Below, in pieces: positions 40,776-49,609 of a stretch of 64,000 bases of DNA. Position 1 is the first letter of the stretch; each line of letters starts with the position of its first letter. The notes under the pieces were generated by a model, which saw nothing but the letters and a program-made list of their open reading frames with translations, was not told the DNA's origin and did no database searches. The position numbers were made by a program, and so were the translations under genes. Origin of the DNA: Microbulbifer variabilis (GTDB lineage Bacteria; Pseudomonadota; Gammaproteobacteria; Pseudomonadales; Cellvibrionaceae); contig NZ_JAIVKI010000023.1 in assembly GCF_020524905.1 (NCBI RefSeq), forward strand, positions 1 to 64,000, read 5' to 3'.

Positions 40776-40880
40776 AGAGACTCCGATATATAGGGTATTT
40801 TTCTTGTTGGCGCCAAAGTATAGGCAGCGCCCACGGGAGAGGTGGCCGAATGGTATCGTTTACCAATAAGCCTCAGCGGA

Positions 40881-40928
40881 TCAGCGGCGCCATCGCCAGC
40901 TGCTGGATGTGGGGATAGTGTGATTCAC
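40881..40928 (-). CDS. trpL: trp leader peptide (attenuator reading frame)
   Basis: A 15-codon minus-strand frame reads (M)NHTIPTSSSWRWRR followed by TGA. Two Trp codons separated by one Arg codon near the end are exactly what a ribosome-stalling trp leader needs. It starts with GTG (40926-40928), preceded at six bases by GAGGGA (40935-40940). It is 105 bp upstream of trpE and downstream of a sigma70-like promoter. In the following leader GGCGCC-type segments recur (the Trp codon region, and about 40810-40831) and could form alternative stems. I found no clear U-tract, so whether the switch acts on termination or on translation is open. Attenuation of trpE and trpGDC is established in Pseudomonas putida. 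Confidence 0.75.
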   Translation of the reverse strand: MNHTIPTSSSWRWRR

Positions 40929-40954
40929 GGAAATTCCCTCTGTGCAGGCGCACA

Positions 40955-40983
40955 AGTTTACAAATCCCGTATACGGCGGGCAA
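40955..40983 (-). promoter_or_regulatory. Putative promoter of the trpL-trpE unit
   Basis: On the minus strand TTGCCC (40978-40983), 17-bp spacer, TAAACT (40955-40960). The -35 lies within the hairpin that follows rpe. Transcription would begin near 40948, about 20 bases before the leader peptide start. Confidence 0.5.
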
Positions 40984-40996
40984 GAGGTTGCCCGCC
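40975..40996. terminator. Hairpin after rpe
   Basis: GGCGGGCAA (40975-40983), loop GAGG, TTGCCCGCC (40988-40996), a 9-bp perfect stem ten bases after the rpe stop. On the minus strand, the direction of rpe, it lacks a U-tract; on the plus strand it is followed by AGGTTTTTC, but no plus-strand gene ends here. Confidence 0.4.
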
Positions 40997-41005
40997 AGGT
41001 TTTTC

Positions 41006-41668
41006 TCAGGACAGGCTCTCGCGCATTGCACCGATCACTTCAGCGTAGTCGGGGGCATTGAAAATCGCAGAACCCGCAACAAAAGTATCCGCGCCGGCGG
41101 CAGCAATCTCCGCAATATTGTCACGGTTGACCCCGCCATCGATCTCCAGGCGAATATCGTAACCGGAAGCATCGATCAGCTGGCGCGCCTCACGCAACTT
41201 ATCCAGGGTGCCCGGAATAAATTTCTGCCCGCCAAAGCCCGGATTGACTGACATCAGCAGAATCATATCCAGCTTATCCATCACATATTTGGCCGCATCC
41301 AGCCCTGTGGCTGGGTTAAACACCAAACCCGCCTTGCAACCGAGGCTGCGAATCAACTGCAAGGAGCGGTCCGGGTGGCGTGAAGCTTCCGGGTGGAAGG
41401 TAATGTAAGTGGCACCCGCATCGGCAAACATTCGGATCATATCATCCACCGGCTCCACCATCAGGTGCACATCGATTGGCGCCTCAACACCATGCTTGCG
41501 CAACGCCTCGCACACCATTGGACCGATGGTGAGGTTAGGCACATAGTGATTGTCCATCACATCGAAGTGCACCCAGTCGGCACCAGCCGATAGCACATTG
41601 TCCACCTCTTCGCCGAGGCGGGCAAAATTGGCGGAGAGAATCGAGGGGGCAATCTTGTAATCTGACAT
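41006..41668 (-). CDS. rpe: Ribulose-phosphate 3-epimerase
   Basis: Interconverts ribulose-5-phosphate and xylulose-5-phosphate. TIM-barrel motifs: [34 protein letters not shown] with metal ligands, [26 protein letters not shown] and [12 protein letters not shown]. Length 220 residues. It is 20 bp downstream of murU and may be co-transcribed with it. The gph gene that often follows is missing. Confidence 0.97.
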   Translation of the reverse strand: MSDYKIAPSILSANFARLGEEVDNVLSAGADWVHFDVMDNHYVPNLTIGPMVCEALRKHGVEAPIDVHLMVEPVDDMIRMFADAGATYITFHPEASRHPDRSLQLIRSLGCKAGLVFNPATGLDAAKYVMDKLDMILLMSVNPGFGGQKFIPGTLDKLREARQLIDASGYDIRLEIDGGVNRDNIAEIAAAGADTFVAGSAIFNAPDYAEVIGAMRESLS

Positions 41669-41687
41669 CTTTAATTCCTTCAGTAAC

Positions 41688-42395
41688 TCAGTTTTCCGCG
41701 CTCAGGCGGTAATGCAGGTTTTCCAGGCGCTCAGGGGTGCCCACATCACACCAGTCCCCGGTGTATAAGTCCGCCTGTAACTTGTCCTCATTGAAGGTGA
41801 ACACCTCACCAAGGCCAAAGCATTCGCGCACTTTGGGATAGTGGGTCAACATCTCGGGGCGCAGCCAGCTGATGCCGGCAAAGGTATAGCGGGGCTTAGC
41901 CGTTCCAGATAGCAGGCCATTCTCGATTCCAAAGTCCCCCTCCGGATTATGTGGGGGATTAGGCACCATAAGCAGGCGACCGGGGCATTCTTTGGGTAGG
42001 GGGCGTGCCACCCACTGGGCAAGGTCGAAGTCACACCAGACATCCCCATTAACCACAAAGAATGGACCCTTCCCCAGCAGCGGCATCGCGTTGAGAATTC
42101 CGCCGGCGGTCTCAAGGGGTCGGTCTTCTTGCTCCACAGAATACTGGATATCCAGGCCCCAGCGATCGCCATTCCCCAGGTAGTCACGAATCATATGCCC
42201 CAAATGGCCCAGGTTGATCACAACCCGTTGAACTCCCACGCCCTGTAGTCGCTCCAGCACATGTTCAATAAGAGGTTTACCTGCCACAGACAACAAAGGC
42301 TTTGGGGTTTGGTCTGTAAGGGGGCGCATTCTACGCCCAAAACCTGCAGCCAAGACCATCGCGGTTGTCGGGGCTTTTTCGGTGAGCTGAGTCAT
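41688..42395 (-). CDS. murU: N-acetylmuramate alpha-1-phosphate uridylyltransferase
   Basis: Nucleotidyltransferase of the pseudomonad MurNAc recycling bypass, making UDP-MurNAc and so evading fosfomycin-sensitive MurA. The N-terminal nucleotide-binding motif is [22 protein letters not shown], followed by [12 protein letters not shown] with the metal-binding aspartate and [12 protein letters not shown]. Length 235 residues. It is transcribed just after amgK (28-bp gap), the partner kinase, which favours MurU over a generic sugar-phosphate nucleotidyltransferase. Confidence 0.9.
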   Translation of the reverse strand: MTQLTEKAPTTAMVLAAGFGRRMRPLTDQTPKPLLSVAGKPLIEHVLERLQGVGVQRVVINLGHLGHMIRDYLGNGDRWGLDIQYSVEQEDRPLETAGGILNAMPLLGKGPFFVVNGDVWCDFDLAQWVARPLPKECPGRLLMVPNPPHNPEGDFGIENGLLSGTAKPRYTFAGISWLRPEMLTHYPKVRECFGLGEVFTFNEDKLQADLYTGDWCDVGTPERLENLHYRLSAEN

Positions 42396-42423
42396 TCAAT
42401 TCATCTATCAGTTTTTATTCGGC

Positions 42424-43464
42424 TCATCTGAGGTTCTCACCGGCACAGCGATAATCGCTGTACCAGGGCTGCTGCTCGATCAGCGGGAGCAGCTGTTGCT
42501 CGAACCACTGCGCAAACGGCTTGAGTTCCTCATAGCGGTCAGCAACCTCCAGCACATAGCGTATCACCAGGGGCAGATCTCCCAGGTAATTCTGCTTGCC
42601 ATCGCGCAGCGAAAGGCGTGGAAACAAGCCCAGCACTTTAATGTGACGCTGGAGGCCCATCCAGTCGAACCATTTTAAGAAAACTTTCGGGTCTACAGGT
42701 TCCAGCACCCCAGCGGCTTCTGCGGTAGCAGCATAAGCTAAAGCCCAGCGCTCGACCCGCTGGCGTGGCCAGCGGATATAGCAGTCCCGTAACAGAGAGA
42801 CCAAATCGTAGGTGATCGGCCCCCACACTGCATCCTGGAAATCCACGATTCCAGGGCGCTCACCACTACGGACCATTAAGTTACGGCTGTGGTAATCCCT
42901 GTGTACCAGGGTTTGCGGCTGGCTCGCGGCACTCTCCAGTAACTGCTGAAAGGTATCCTGCAGCAGGCGGTTTTCCACTTCATTTAGGGTATAGCCAAGT
43001 AATTTGCCAACCAGCCACTCGGGCATAATACGCATTTCTGTCAGCAACAATTCCTGGCTATAGTGCGGAAATAAGCCCTCTTCACGAGGTATCTGTTGGA
43101 GGCTTAGTAATTCGCTCATTACCTCCGCGTAGAGCCCCTCAACACTGTCATGACCCAACACATTGAATAACTGCGTATCGCCCAGGTCTTCCAATAGCAG
43201 ATAGCCATTAGTCGAATCGGCAGCCACCACCATGGGCGTGTGCACGCCATTGCGCCGCAGATAATCGGCAAGTGCTATAAAGCGGGCTGGATTGGTACGC
43301 TCAGGAGGGGAATCAACAGCAATTAACTTGGGCTCGGTAAAAGTACGGAAATAGCGCCGAAAACCTGCATCCCCGGTAAGTTTGGCCAACCCTACTGGTG
43401 ATTCAATATGCAGAGCTCTCCCCACCCAACGAGCCAGAGTCTCTCGTCGCAGGTCATCACTCAC
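42424..43464 (-). CDS. amgK: Anomeric N-acetylmuramate/N-acetylglucosamine kinase
   Basis: APH-fold kinase of 346 residues phosphorylating MurNAc at C1, feeding MurU. The catalytic loop LVHRDYHSRNLMV and the metal-binding GIVDFQDAVWGPITYDLVSLLRDCY are clear. The neighbourhood (murU downstream, divergent lptD) is the one in which AmgK was defined in Pseudomonas. With AnmK in this window, the MurNAc-6-phosphate branch additionally needs MupP, which I did not see. Confidence 0.92.
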   Translation of the reverse strand: MSDDLRRETLARWVGRALHIESPVGLAKLTGDAGFRRYFRTFTEPKLIAVDSPPERTNPARFIALADYLRRNGVHTPMVVAADSTNGYLLLEDLGDTQLFNVLGHDSVEGLYAEVMSELLSLQQIPREEGLFPHYSQELLLTEMRIMPEWLVGKLLGYTLNEVENRLLQDTFQQLLESAASQPQTLVHRDYHSRNLMVRSGERPGIVDFQDAVWGPITYDLVSLLRDCYIRWPRQRVERWALAYAATAEAAGVLEPVDPKVFLKWFDWMGLQRHIKVLGLFPRLSLRDGKQNYLGDLPLVIRYVLEVADRYEELKPFAQWFEQQLLPLIEQQPWYSDYRCAGENLR

Positions 43465-43725
43465 AATACATCCTTCATTTGCTCTTTGGCCTATAGCTAA
43501 TTCTTTCTATCGAGGCAGTTTCCCATTAAGCCGCCCATATTGAAACCCTGCCGATAAGACGCAGCTACTATCCCCTTGCTACTCCCGTACCGCCTGTGCG
43601 GCTATTAACCACTCCTACATTCAAGTAGAATCGGGCGATAATTTTTTTGCGCGCCCCGGCTAGATAGCTGTGCACGCATCTGCCGATAAAAGAAACACCA
43701 AAGAATAGCCGGAACCTATCGATTG

Positions 43726-46326
43726 ATGCTTGAAGTCTCCCGGTGGCGTCGCCTAGCGCTGGCGATCGCTAAGAATTCACGAGTCCACACTGTTGCACTC
43801 GGCTTGATGGCCGCAGCCCCCCTATGGACCCAGGCGGAGCAGACCGCCCTAGACCCCGAATACAATCCTTACTTATATCTGGACTGGTTACCTCGCTCTG
43901 AATTAACCCCGGAGGAAAGAGCCAGGATACCGGCAATTTGTAGCGGCGCTTTTATTGAGCCTCCCAGGGATTACCCGGATGCGAATCTCCCCCCGGAAGA
44001 CGCGCCACTGCGTGCCACGGCTGAAGAGTCCCACTTGTCAGACGACGGGTCTGCTGAACTAAGAGGCAATGTCCATATCACCCAGGGCTATCGCCAACTA
44101 TTTGCCGACCAGGTGGAACTCAACCGCCAAACCAACACCGCTTACTTGAGTGGTGCTATCGAACTGCGTGAACCCAATTTACTGGTCCGAGGGGCCTCCG
44201 CCGAGGTGCACACCGACACCGAGGCCGCCTCCATTGAGGACGCGACTTATGTGGTACACAACGAGTTCATCCATGGCGATGCGGTTCAAGTTGCTCGCCA
44301 AACCAGTGGTGAATTGACCCTTACCGATGGCACCTATACCCGCTGTGAGCCGGGCCGGGCGTTCTGGCGCCTGAGTGGCGGTGAAATCAATATCGATCAA
44401 GTAGAGAGCCAGGGGACAGCGCGGGATGTACGGCTGGAGATACTGGATGTCCCCGTGCTCTACTTCCCCTATTTTCGCTTCCCCGTGGGCGATGCGCGCA
44501 TGTCGGGCTTCCTCTTCCCCTCCCTGAGCAACAGCGAAAAGAACGGCTGGGACTTAACGGTTCCCTATTACTGGAATATTGCCCCGCAGATGGATGCGAC
44601 GATCGCACCGCGCTATATCCAGTATCGCGGCACAGGCCTTGAGGTAGAATTCCGCCACCTAAGTCCCATGTTCAACACCGAAGTCCGTGTTGCAGATCTT
44701 CCTAACGACAAGGGCGGCAATAATGACCTCGCGCAGGAACTGATTGATCGGGGCTTTCCACAGGACCTGGTCCTGCCCTACAAGGGCAAGGATCGCTGGC
44801 TGGTGAACCTCGAACAGCAAGGCGGTTATAGCGGCAGCATCTGGCGTACCGATATCGACTACACCAAAGTGAGCGACCCGGATTATTTCCGGGATTTAAG
44901 TACCGCCAGTCTTGATATCAACGCGCAAACCCAGGTAAGTCAAAAAGCCCAGGGCCGATTGACCTTTGAAAACTGGGCAATCACCCTTCGCGCCCAGGAT
45001 TACCAAGTACTGCAAAATGATGATTTCGACACTTTTGCCCAACTACCTCGGCTGGATGTTGACGGCAATTACCGCTGGGGTGATTGGCAACTAGCTTTAC
45101 AGAATGAAGCCACTGTTTGGCGACATCAGGATACTCAGACGATTAGGTATATTAGGGATACCGACGACCCCGACAGTGTCATCACAGATACAAAAAACTT
45201 TGTAACTGCAGACCGCCTACGCTTGGACTATGAGCTTTTTTGGGATAAAGAGTGGCTGTGGGGTTATTTCAAACCTGGATTGGCAGGCCGTTACCTAGGC
45301 TACCAAGTCAGCGACACCTTCCTACCGGAAGGTGCCAACGACACCCCTAGTGCTTCCGCAGCCCAACTCACCCTAGATACCGGCCTCTATTTCGAGCGAG
45401 ATGGCTTTGCCTTTAATCGCGATTACATCCAAACCCTAGAGCCCCGCCTATATGGGTTGCTCAGTAGTAATGCCAACCAAGAAAATTTCTTCAATATCAC
45501 TGGGGAGGATATCAACGACATTGGCCCAATCGACCCCGATAGTAATAATCTACTCTATGACACCTCGCTGTTCACCTTCAGTTATGACCAGCTGTTCCGC
45601 CACAGCCGTTTTACTGGTAATGATCGTATCGACGATGCAAGCAGAATTGCTCTGGGGCTAACGACTCGCTTTATCGAGCCTATCAGCGGGCGTGACTTAT
45701 TCTCCGCCAGTATCGGCCAAGCTTTCTATTCTAGCGATACCCAGATCGGCCTTCTGGAGCTAGTTGAAGAAACCCCTCGTTCAGAGCTAGCAGCAAAACT
45801 GGAAAGCCGCCCAATTCAATCCCTGCATATTGGCAGCGAACTGGTCTACGATGATTCGGAACACAATATTAATCGGGGCAACTTCAGCCTGCGCTACTTT
45901 GATAACGATGCCCGTATCTTTAACCTTAGCTATTACTATGAGCGGAATGACAACCCGCTTTTCCCCGATGAGATAGACAACGATGATGACTCCTCGGTAC
46001 GACAGCTCAACAGCTCAGCCGTACTGCCCATCAATCTCCATACCTCTATAATGGCTGGCGCGGCCTATGACCTGACATTGAATCGGGAACTGGAATACCT
46101 TGCCGGTATCGAATATGACGACTGCTGCTACAGAGCACGCGTGGTATGGCGTCGTACCCTGGACAATGATCTGGCCGGAGTGGTGGCAGCTGAAGACCTC
46201 CAATACGATGAAGGTATCTACCTCGAAGTACAATTGAAGGGGTTAGCAGGGTTTGGCGCATCGGTCACCAATATGTTAACCAAGGGAATTGCCAATTTTG
46301 ATCAGAGAGAAAAGCTGAAACCGTGA
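43726..46326 (+). CDS. lptD: LPS-assembly protein LptD
   Basis: Outer-membrane beta-barrel that inserts lipopolysaccharide at the cell surface with LptE. A signal segment (about 10-36) is followed by the OstA/LptA-like jellyroll (about 95-220) and the barrel. Four cysteines can form the two interdomain disulfides: C72, C207 and the adjacent pair C800-C801 in DDCCYRARVVW. The ATG at 43726 is used; a TTG precedes it immediately. The 866-residue length fits. It overlaps surA, whose product folds outer-membrane proteins including LptD, and is divergent from amgK across a 260-bp region in which I see no convincing sigmaE promoter. Confidence 0.95.
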   Translation: MLEVSRWRRLALAIAKNSRVHTVALGLMAAAPLWTQAEQTALDPEYNPYLYLDWLPRSELTPEERARIPAICSGAFIEPPRDYPDANLPPEDAPLRATAEESHLSDDGSAELRGNVHITQGYRQLFADQVELNRQTNTAYLSGAIELREPNLLVRGASAEVHTDTEAASIEDATYVVHNEFIHGDAVQVARQTSGELTLTDGTYTRCEPGRAFWRLSGGEINIDQVESQGTARDVRLEILDVPVLYFPYFRFPVGDARMSGFLFPSLSNSEKNGWDLTVPYYWNIAPQMDATIAPRYIQYRGTGLEVEFRHLSPMFNTEVRVADLPNDKGGNNDLAQELIDRGFPQDLVLPYKGKDRWLVNLEQQGGYSGSIWRTDIDYTKVSDPDYFRDLSTASLDINAQTQVSQKAQGRLTFENWAITLRAQDYQVLQNDDFDTFAQLPRLDVDGNYRWGDWQLALQNEATVWRHQDTQTIRYIRDTDDPDSVITDTKNFVTADRLRLDYELFWDKEWLWGYFKPGLAGRYLGYQVSDTFLPEGANDTPSASAAQLTLDTGLYFERDGFAFNRDYIQTLEPRLYGLLSSNANQENFFNITGEDINDIGPIDPDSNNLLYDTSLFTFSYDQLFRHSRFTGNDRIDDASRIALGLTTRFIEPISGRDLFSASIGQAFYSSDTQIGLLELVEETPRSELAAKLESRPIQSLHIGSELVYDDSEHNINRGNFSLRYFDNDARIFNLSYYYERNDNPLFPDEIDNDDDSSVRQLNSSAVLPINLHTSIMAGAAYDLTLNRELEYLAGIEYDDCCYRARVVWRRTLDNDLAGVVAAEDLQYDEGIYLEVQLKGLAGFGASVTNMLTKGIANFDQREKLKP

Positions 46327-47669
46327 TGAAAATAATACAGAAATTTATGCCTAAACTAGGCCTGTCATCCGTTCTGGCTGCCTGCGCCCTGATTGCCGGC
46401 ACGGTCACAGCACAAGTACAAACCCTGGACCGGGTAGTCGCCGTTGTCGATGAAGATGTAGTTATGGCCAGTGAACTGGCCCAGCGCATGAACACTATCG
46501 CCAGCCAAATTCAGGCCCAACAAGTTCAAGCACCGCCTGTGGATGTTCTGCGCCGCCAGGTACTGGAACAACTGATCATTGAGCGGTTACAGCTACAAAT
46601 GGCTTCCCGTGCGGGCGTTACCATCTCTGAATCCGAGCTAGACCAGGCAATTGCCCGGGTTCAACAAAACGCTAGTGTCAGCCCGGAAGAGTTTCGTCAA
46701 CGCCTTCGTGCTGATGGCATGACCATGAAGAGCTTCCGCCAGCAGATTCGCCAGGAGTTAATGATCCGCCGGGTGGAACAGGGTAGCGTTAACCGCCGAA
46801 TCCAGATCACCGACCAGGATATCGACAATTTCCTGCGCTCCAAAGAGGGGGAGTTCTGGAAATCTCCCCAATACGAGCTGGGCCATATCCTGATCCCGAT
46901 CAGCTCCAGCGCCCCCGCCAGTGAGGTTACCCAGGCGCGCGAGAAAGCCGAAGAGCTGGTTAAACAGGTCCGCGAAGGTACCGATTTCCGTCGCCTAGCG
47001 ATCGCCAACTCTGCTGGACAGAATGCCCTTGCCGGTGGCGACCTGGGCTGGCGCAAGACCGTGGAGCTCCCCACCCTCTTTGCCGACGCGCTCAACGGCC
47101 TCAAAGTTGGTGAAGTCACCGAACCCTTCCGCAGTGATGCCGGTTTCCACCTACTCAAGATACATGCGCAAAAAGGCGCCAGCGAGCAGCTGGTAGAGCA
47201 AACGAAGGTTCGCCACATCCTACTTAAGCCATCGGCCATCCTTACCGATGACGAGGCTTACAACAAGCTTGTGGCCATGCGCGAAGAAGCAATGGCCAGC
47301 GATAATTTTTCTGAACTCGCTCGCGAGAATTCTGAAGATATTGGCTCCATGCTGTCCGGTGGCGATCTCGGCTGGTCTATGCCGGGGCAGTTTGTGCCAG
47401 AATTTACCCAAGCCATGAAGACCACCGGCATCGGCGAAATCAGTCTGCCATTTCGCAGCCAGTTCGGCTGGCATATCCTTAAAGTGGAGGGTCGACGCAA
47501 ACAGGATATGACCGATCAGTACATCCGCAACCAAGCTGCGAATCTCCTGCGAAATCGCCGCTATGAAGAAGAGCTGCAAAATTGGCGCCGGGAAATCCGA
47601 GACCAGGCTTATGTAGAGATCAAATTGACAGATGAGAAGGAAGAGGACTCCGAAGAAGAAGCGCAATAA
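46326..47669 (+). CDS. surA: Periplasmic chaperone and peptidyl-prolyl isomerase SurA
   Basis: Chaperone for outer-membrane proteins. A signal peptide (about 1-30, ending near VTAQV) is followed by the N-terminal chaperone domain (about 35-175), two parvulin domains (about 177-275 and 287-385) and a C-terminal helix. Parvulin marks include GHILIPISS, GDLGWRK, VRHILLKPS, GGDLGWSMPG. The ATG at 46326 overlaps the lptD TGA by one base; an in-frame GTG is immediately upstream. Length 447 residues. The acidic C-terminal tail (EKEEDSEEEAQ) is an addition. An intrinsic terminator follows. Confidence 0.96.
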   Translation: MKIIQKFMPKLGLSSVLAACALIAGTVTAQVQTLDRVVAVVDEDVVMASELAQRMNTIASQIQAQQVQAPPVDVLRRQVLEQLIIERLQLQMASRAGVTISESELDQAIARVQQNASVSPEEFRQRLRADGMTMKSFRQQIRQELMIRRVEQGSVNRRIQITDQDIDNFLRSKEGEFWKSPQYELGHILIPISSSAPASEVTQAREKAEELVKQVREGTDFRRLAIANSAGQNALAGGDLGWRKTVELPTLFADALNGLKVGEVTEPFRSDAGFHLLKIHAQKGASEQLVEQTKVRHILLKPSAILTDDEAYNKLVAMREEAMASDNFSELARENSEDIGSMLSGGDLGWSMPGQFVPEFTQAMKTTGIGEISLPFRSQFGWHILKVEGRRKQDMTDQYIRNQAANLLRNRRYEEELQNWRREIRDQAYVEIKLTDEKEEDSEEEAQ

Positions 47670-47692
47670 GAGCGCTTTCTGAGATCTCTGAG

Positions 47693-47717
47693 ACCGGGCC
47701 AAAGCGCCCGGTTTTTT
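47693..47717 (+). terminator. Intrinsic terminator between surA and pdxA
   Basis: ACCGGGC (47693-47699), loop of six, GCCCGGT (47706-47712), then a run of six T ending at 47717. It is only 24 bp before the pdxA start, so it either ends lptD-surA transcription or acts as a partial attenuator inside the lptD-surA-pdxA-rsmA run. Confidence 0.88.
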
Positions 47718-47741
47718 ATTCGTATAAGGTGTGGCCTCTCT

Positions 47742-48728
47742 ATGATACCCAGAATCGCATTGACTCCCGGAGAACCTGCAGGTATTGGCCCGGAGATATG
47801 TGTCAAAGTCGCCCAGCAAGGCAGCCCTGCCCAGTTGATTGCCATTGCAGATCCCAGCCTTCTGGAACAAGCTGCCCGCAGACTAGAGCTTCCCCTGCAG
47901 CTTCTATCTTTCTCTGAAGATACCCCACTATCAGAAACGGCCCCTGGTAGCCTCTATATTTTAGAAAGCCCTTTAAAACAAGCTTCCCAGCCAGGAAAAC
48001 TGGACATTACCAATGCTGCCTATGTATTAAAGACATTAGAGATAGCCGCAGATGGGTGTCTAAATGGCCGATTTGACGCCCTGGTTACGGGCCCTGTGCA
48101 CAAGGGGGTAGTCAATGAAGCCGGGTTTCCCTTCAGTGGCCATACCGAATTTTTTGCAGAACGAGCGGGCGTAGCGCAGGTAGTCATGATGCTGGTCGCT
48201 CAGGAACTACGGGTGGCACTTGTCACTACACATCTGCCACTTAAAGATGTCAGCGCGGCAATAACCGGTGATCGTCTGGAGCTCATTACGGAGATCTTAC
48301 ATCGCGGTCTGCGCGACCAATTCCGCATCGATTCACCCCACATCGGAGTTTGTGGCCTAAACCCCCACGCCGGAGAGGGAGGCCACTTGGGCAGGGAAGA
48401 GATTGAAGTGATTGAACCTGCACTTGAAAAGCTGCGCGGTCGAGGGCTCCATCTGACCGGCCCACTGCCGGCGGATACACTGTTTACCCCCCCTCAGTTA
48501 AAAAATTTTGATGCGGTACTTGCTATGTACCACGACCAGGGGCTGCCAGTGTTAAAATTTCACGGCTTTGGCAAAGCCATAAATATTACGCTGGGCTTGC
48601 CTTTTATTCGCACCTCGGTCGATCACGGCACAGCACTGGACCTGGCTGGTAGCGGCAAAGCCAGTTGCGGCAGCCTTGAGGCTGCTCTGTCCCAGGCAAT
48701 TGAGCTGGCGCGACTACAGTCCTGCTAG
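47742..48728 (+). CDS. pdxA: 4-hydroxythreonine-4-phosphate dehydrogenase
   Basis: NAD-dependent enzyme of pyridoxal phosphate synthesis. Motifs: RIALTPGEPAGIGPEI, VTGPVHKGVVNEAG, FSGHTEFFAERAG with a metal histidine, CGLNPHAGEGGHLGREE, MYHDQGLPVLKF and RTSVDHGTALDLAG. Length 328 residues. No promoter could be placed in the short gap after the surA terminator; a promoter inside surA or read-through is implied. Confidence 0.96.
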   Translation: MIPRIALTPGEPAGIGPEICVKVAQQGSPAQLIAIADPSLLEQAARRLELPLQLLSFSEDTPLSETAPGSLYILESPLKQASQPGKLDITNAAYVLKTLEIAADGCLNGRFDALVTGPVHKGVVNEAGFPFSGHTEFFAERAGVAQVVMMLVAQELRVALVTTHLPLKDVSAAITGDRLELITEILHRGLRDQFRIDSPHIGVCGLNPHAGEGGHLGREEIEVIEPALEKLRGRGLHLTGPLPADTLFTPPQLKNFDAVLAMYHDQGLPVLKFHGFGKAINITLGLPFIRTSVDHGTALDLAGSGKASCGSLEAALSQAIELARLQSC

Positions 48729-48781
48729 ACAATAACAGCCTTACGAATGCCTCATACCATTTTAGAATTGTAGATTAATTA

Positions 48782-49582
48782 ATGGACAACTTTTTCCAAC
48801 ACAAGGCACGCAAGCGTTTCGGCCAAAATTTTTTGGTCGATGGGAATATTATCGAGCGTATTGTTCGCTCTATAGCTCCCAAAGAAACCGATAAATTAGT
48901 TGAGATTGGTCCAGGCCAAGGCGCTATCACTGAACTACTCTTACAACGCTGCCCCTCACTCACAGCGGTGGAACTGGATAGGGATCTAATTCCCCTTTTG
49001 GAATTTAAGTTCAGGGACTATCCCGACTTCAAAATTATTGAGCGGGATGCATTGAAATTTGATTTTGGCGAGTTTGCCGCGGAGCGTCCTCTGCGTATCG
49101 TAGGTAACCTACCCTACAATATTTCCACTCCTCTTTTATTCCATCTGCTCAGCTTCAAAGGCAAAGTGCAGGACATGCACTTTATGCTGCAAAAAGAAGT
49201 CGTCGATCGGCTTGGAGCCAGCCCCGGAACAAAATCCTATGGACGCCTCACAGTCATGGTGCAATATTACTGCCGTGTACACGGGCTATTCCCAGTGCCT
49301 CCGCAATCCTTTAGACCAGCACCTAAAGTTGAATCGGCTATTGTCCGCCTAATACCCCATAGTGAAATTCCCTATATAGCGGAAGATGAAAAGCTACTGG
49401 AACGAATCGTCAATATCGCTTTTCAACAGCGCCGAAAAACGCTGCGCAACGCACTAAAACCCCTATTCCCTGCACTTGACCATGAGCAACTACCAGTAGA
49501 CGCGAGCCGCCGCCCAGAAACATTAAGCGTGCAAGAATTTGTACAATTGTCGAATTACTGCGCAAAGCTTGGGCAACAATAA
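48782..49582 (+). CDS. rsmA: 16S rRNA dimethyladenosine transferase RsmA (KsgA)
   Basis: Dimethylates A1518/A1519 of 16S rRNA in late 30S assembly. Motifs: ARKRFGQNFLVDGNIIERIV, LVEIGPGQGAITELL for SAM binding, VELDRDLIPLL, and the catalytic NLPYNISTPLLF. C-terminal helical domain with NIAFQQRRKTLRNALKP. Length 266 residues. It lies 53 bp after pdxA. apaG, often next, is absent, and apaH follows directly. Confidence 0.97.
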   Translation: MDNFFQHKARKRFGQNFLVDGNIIERIVRSIAPKETDKLVEIGPGQGAITELLLQRCPSLTAVELDRDLIPLLEFKFRDYPDFKIIERDALKFDFGEFAAERPLRIVGNLPYNISTPLLFHLLSFKGKVQDMHFMLQKEVVDRLGASPGTKSYGRLTVMVQYYCRVHGLFPVPPQSFRPAPKVESAIVRLIPHSEIPYIAEDEKLLERIVNIAFQQRRKTLRNALKPLFPALDHEQLPVDASRRPETLSVQEFVQLSNYCAKLGQQ

Positions 49583-49609
49583 GCAAGCTAGATCTCGGGG
49601 GATAAGAGT

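Noticed and set aside
40835..40860. Plus-strand start resembling the acceptor and D-arm of a tRNA-Ser/Leu (GGGAGAGGTGGCCGAATGGT).
   Set aside because: No anticodon arm, variable arm, T-arm or matching 3' acceptor follows at tRNA spacing, and the region is explained better as the antisense of the trpE leader.
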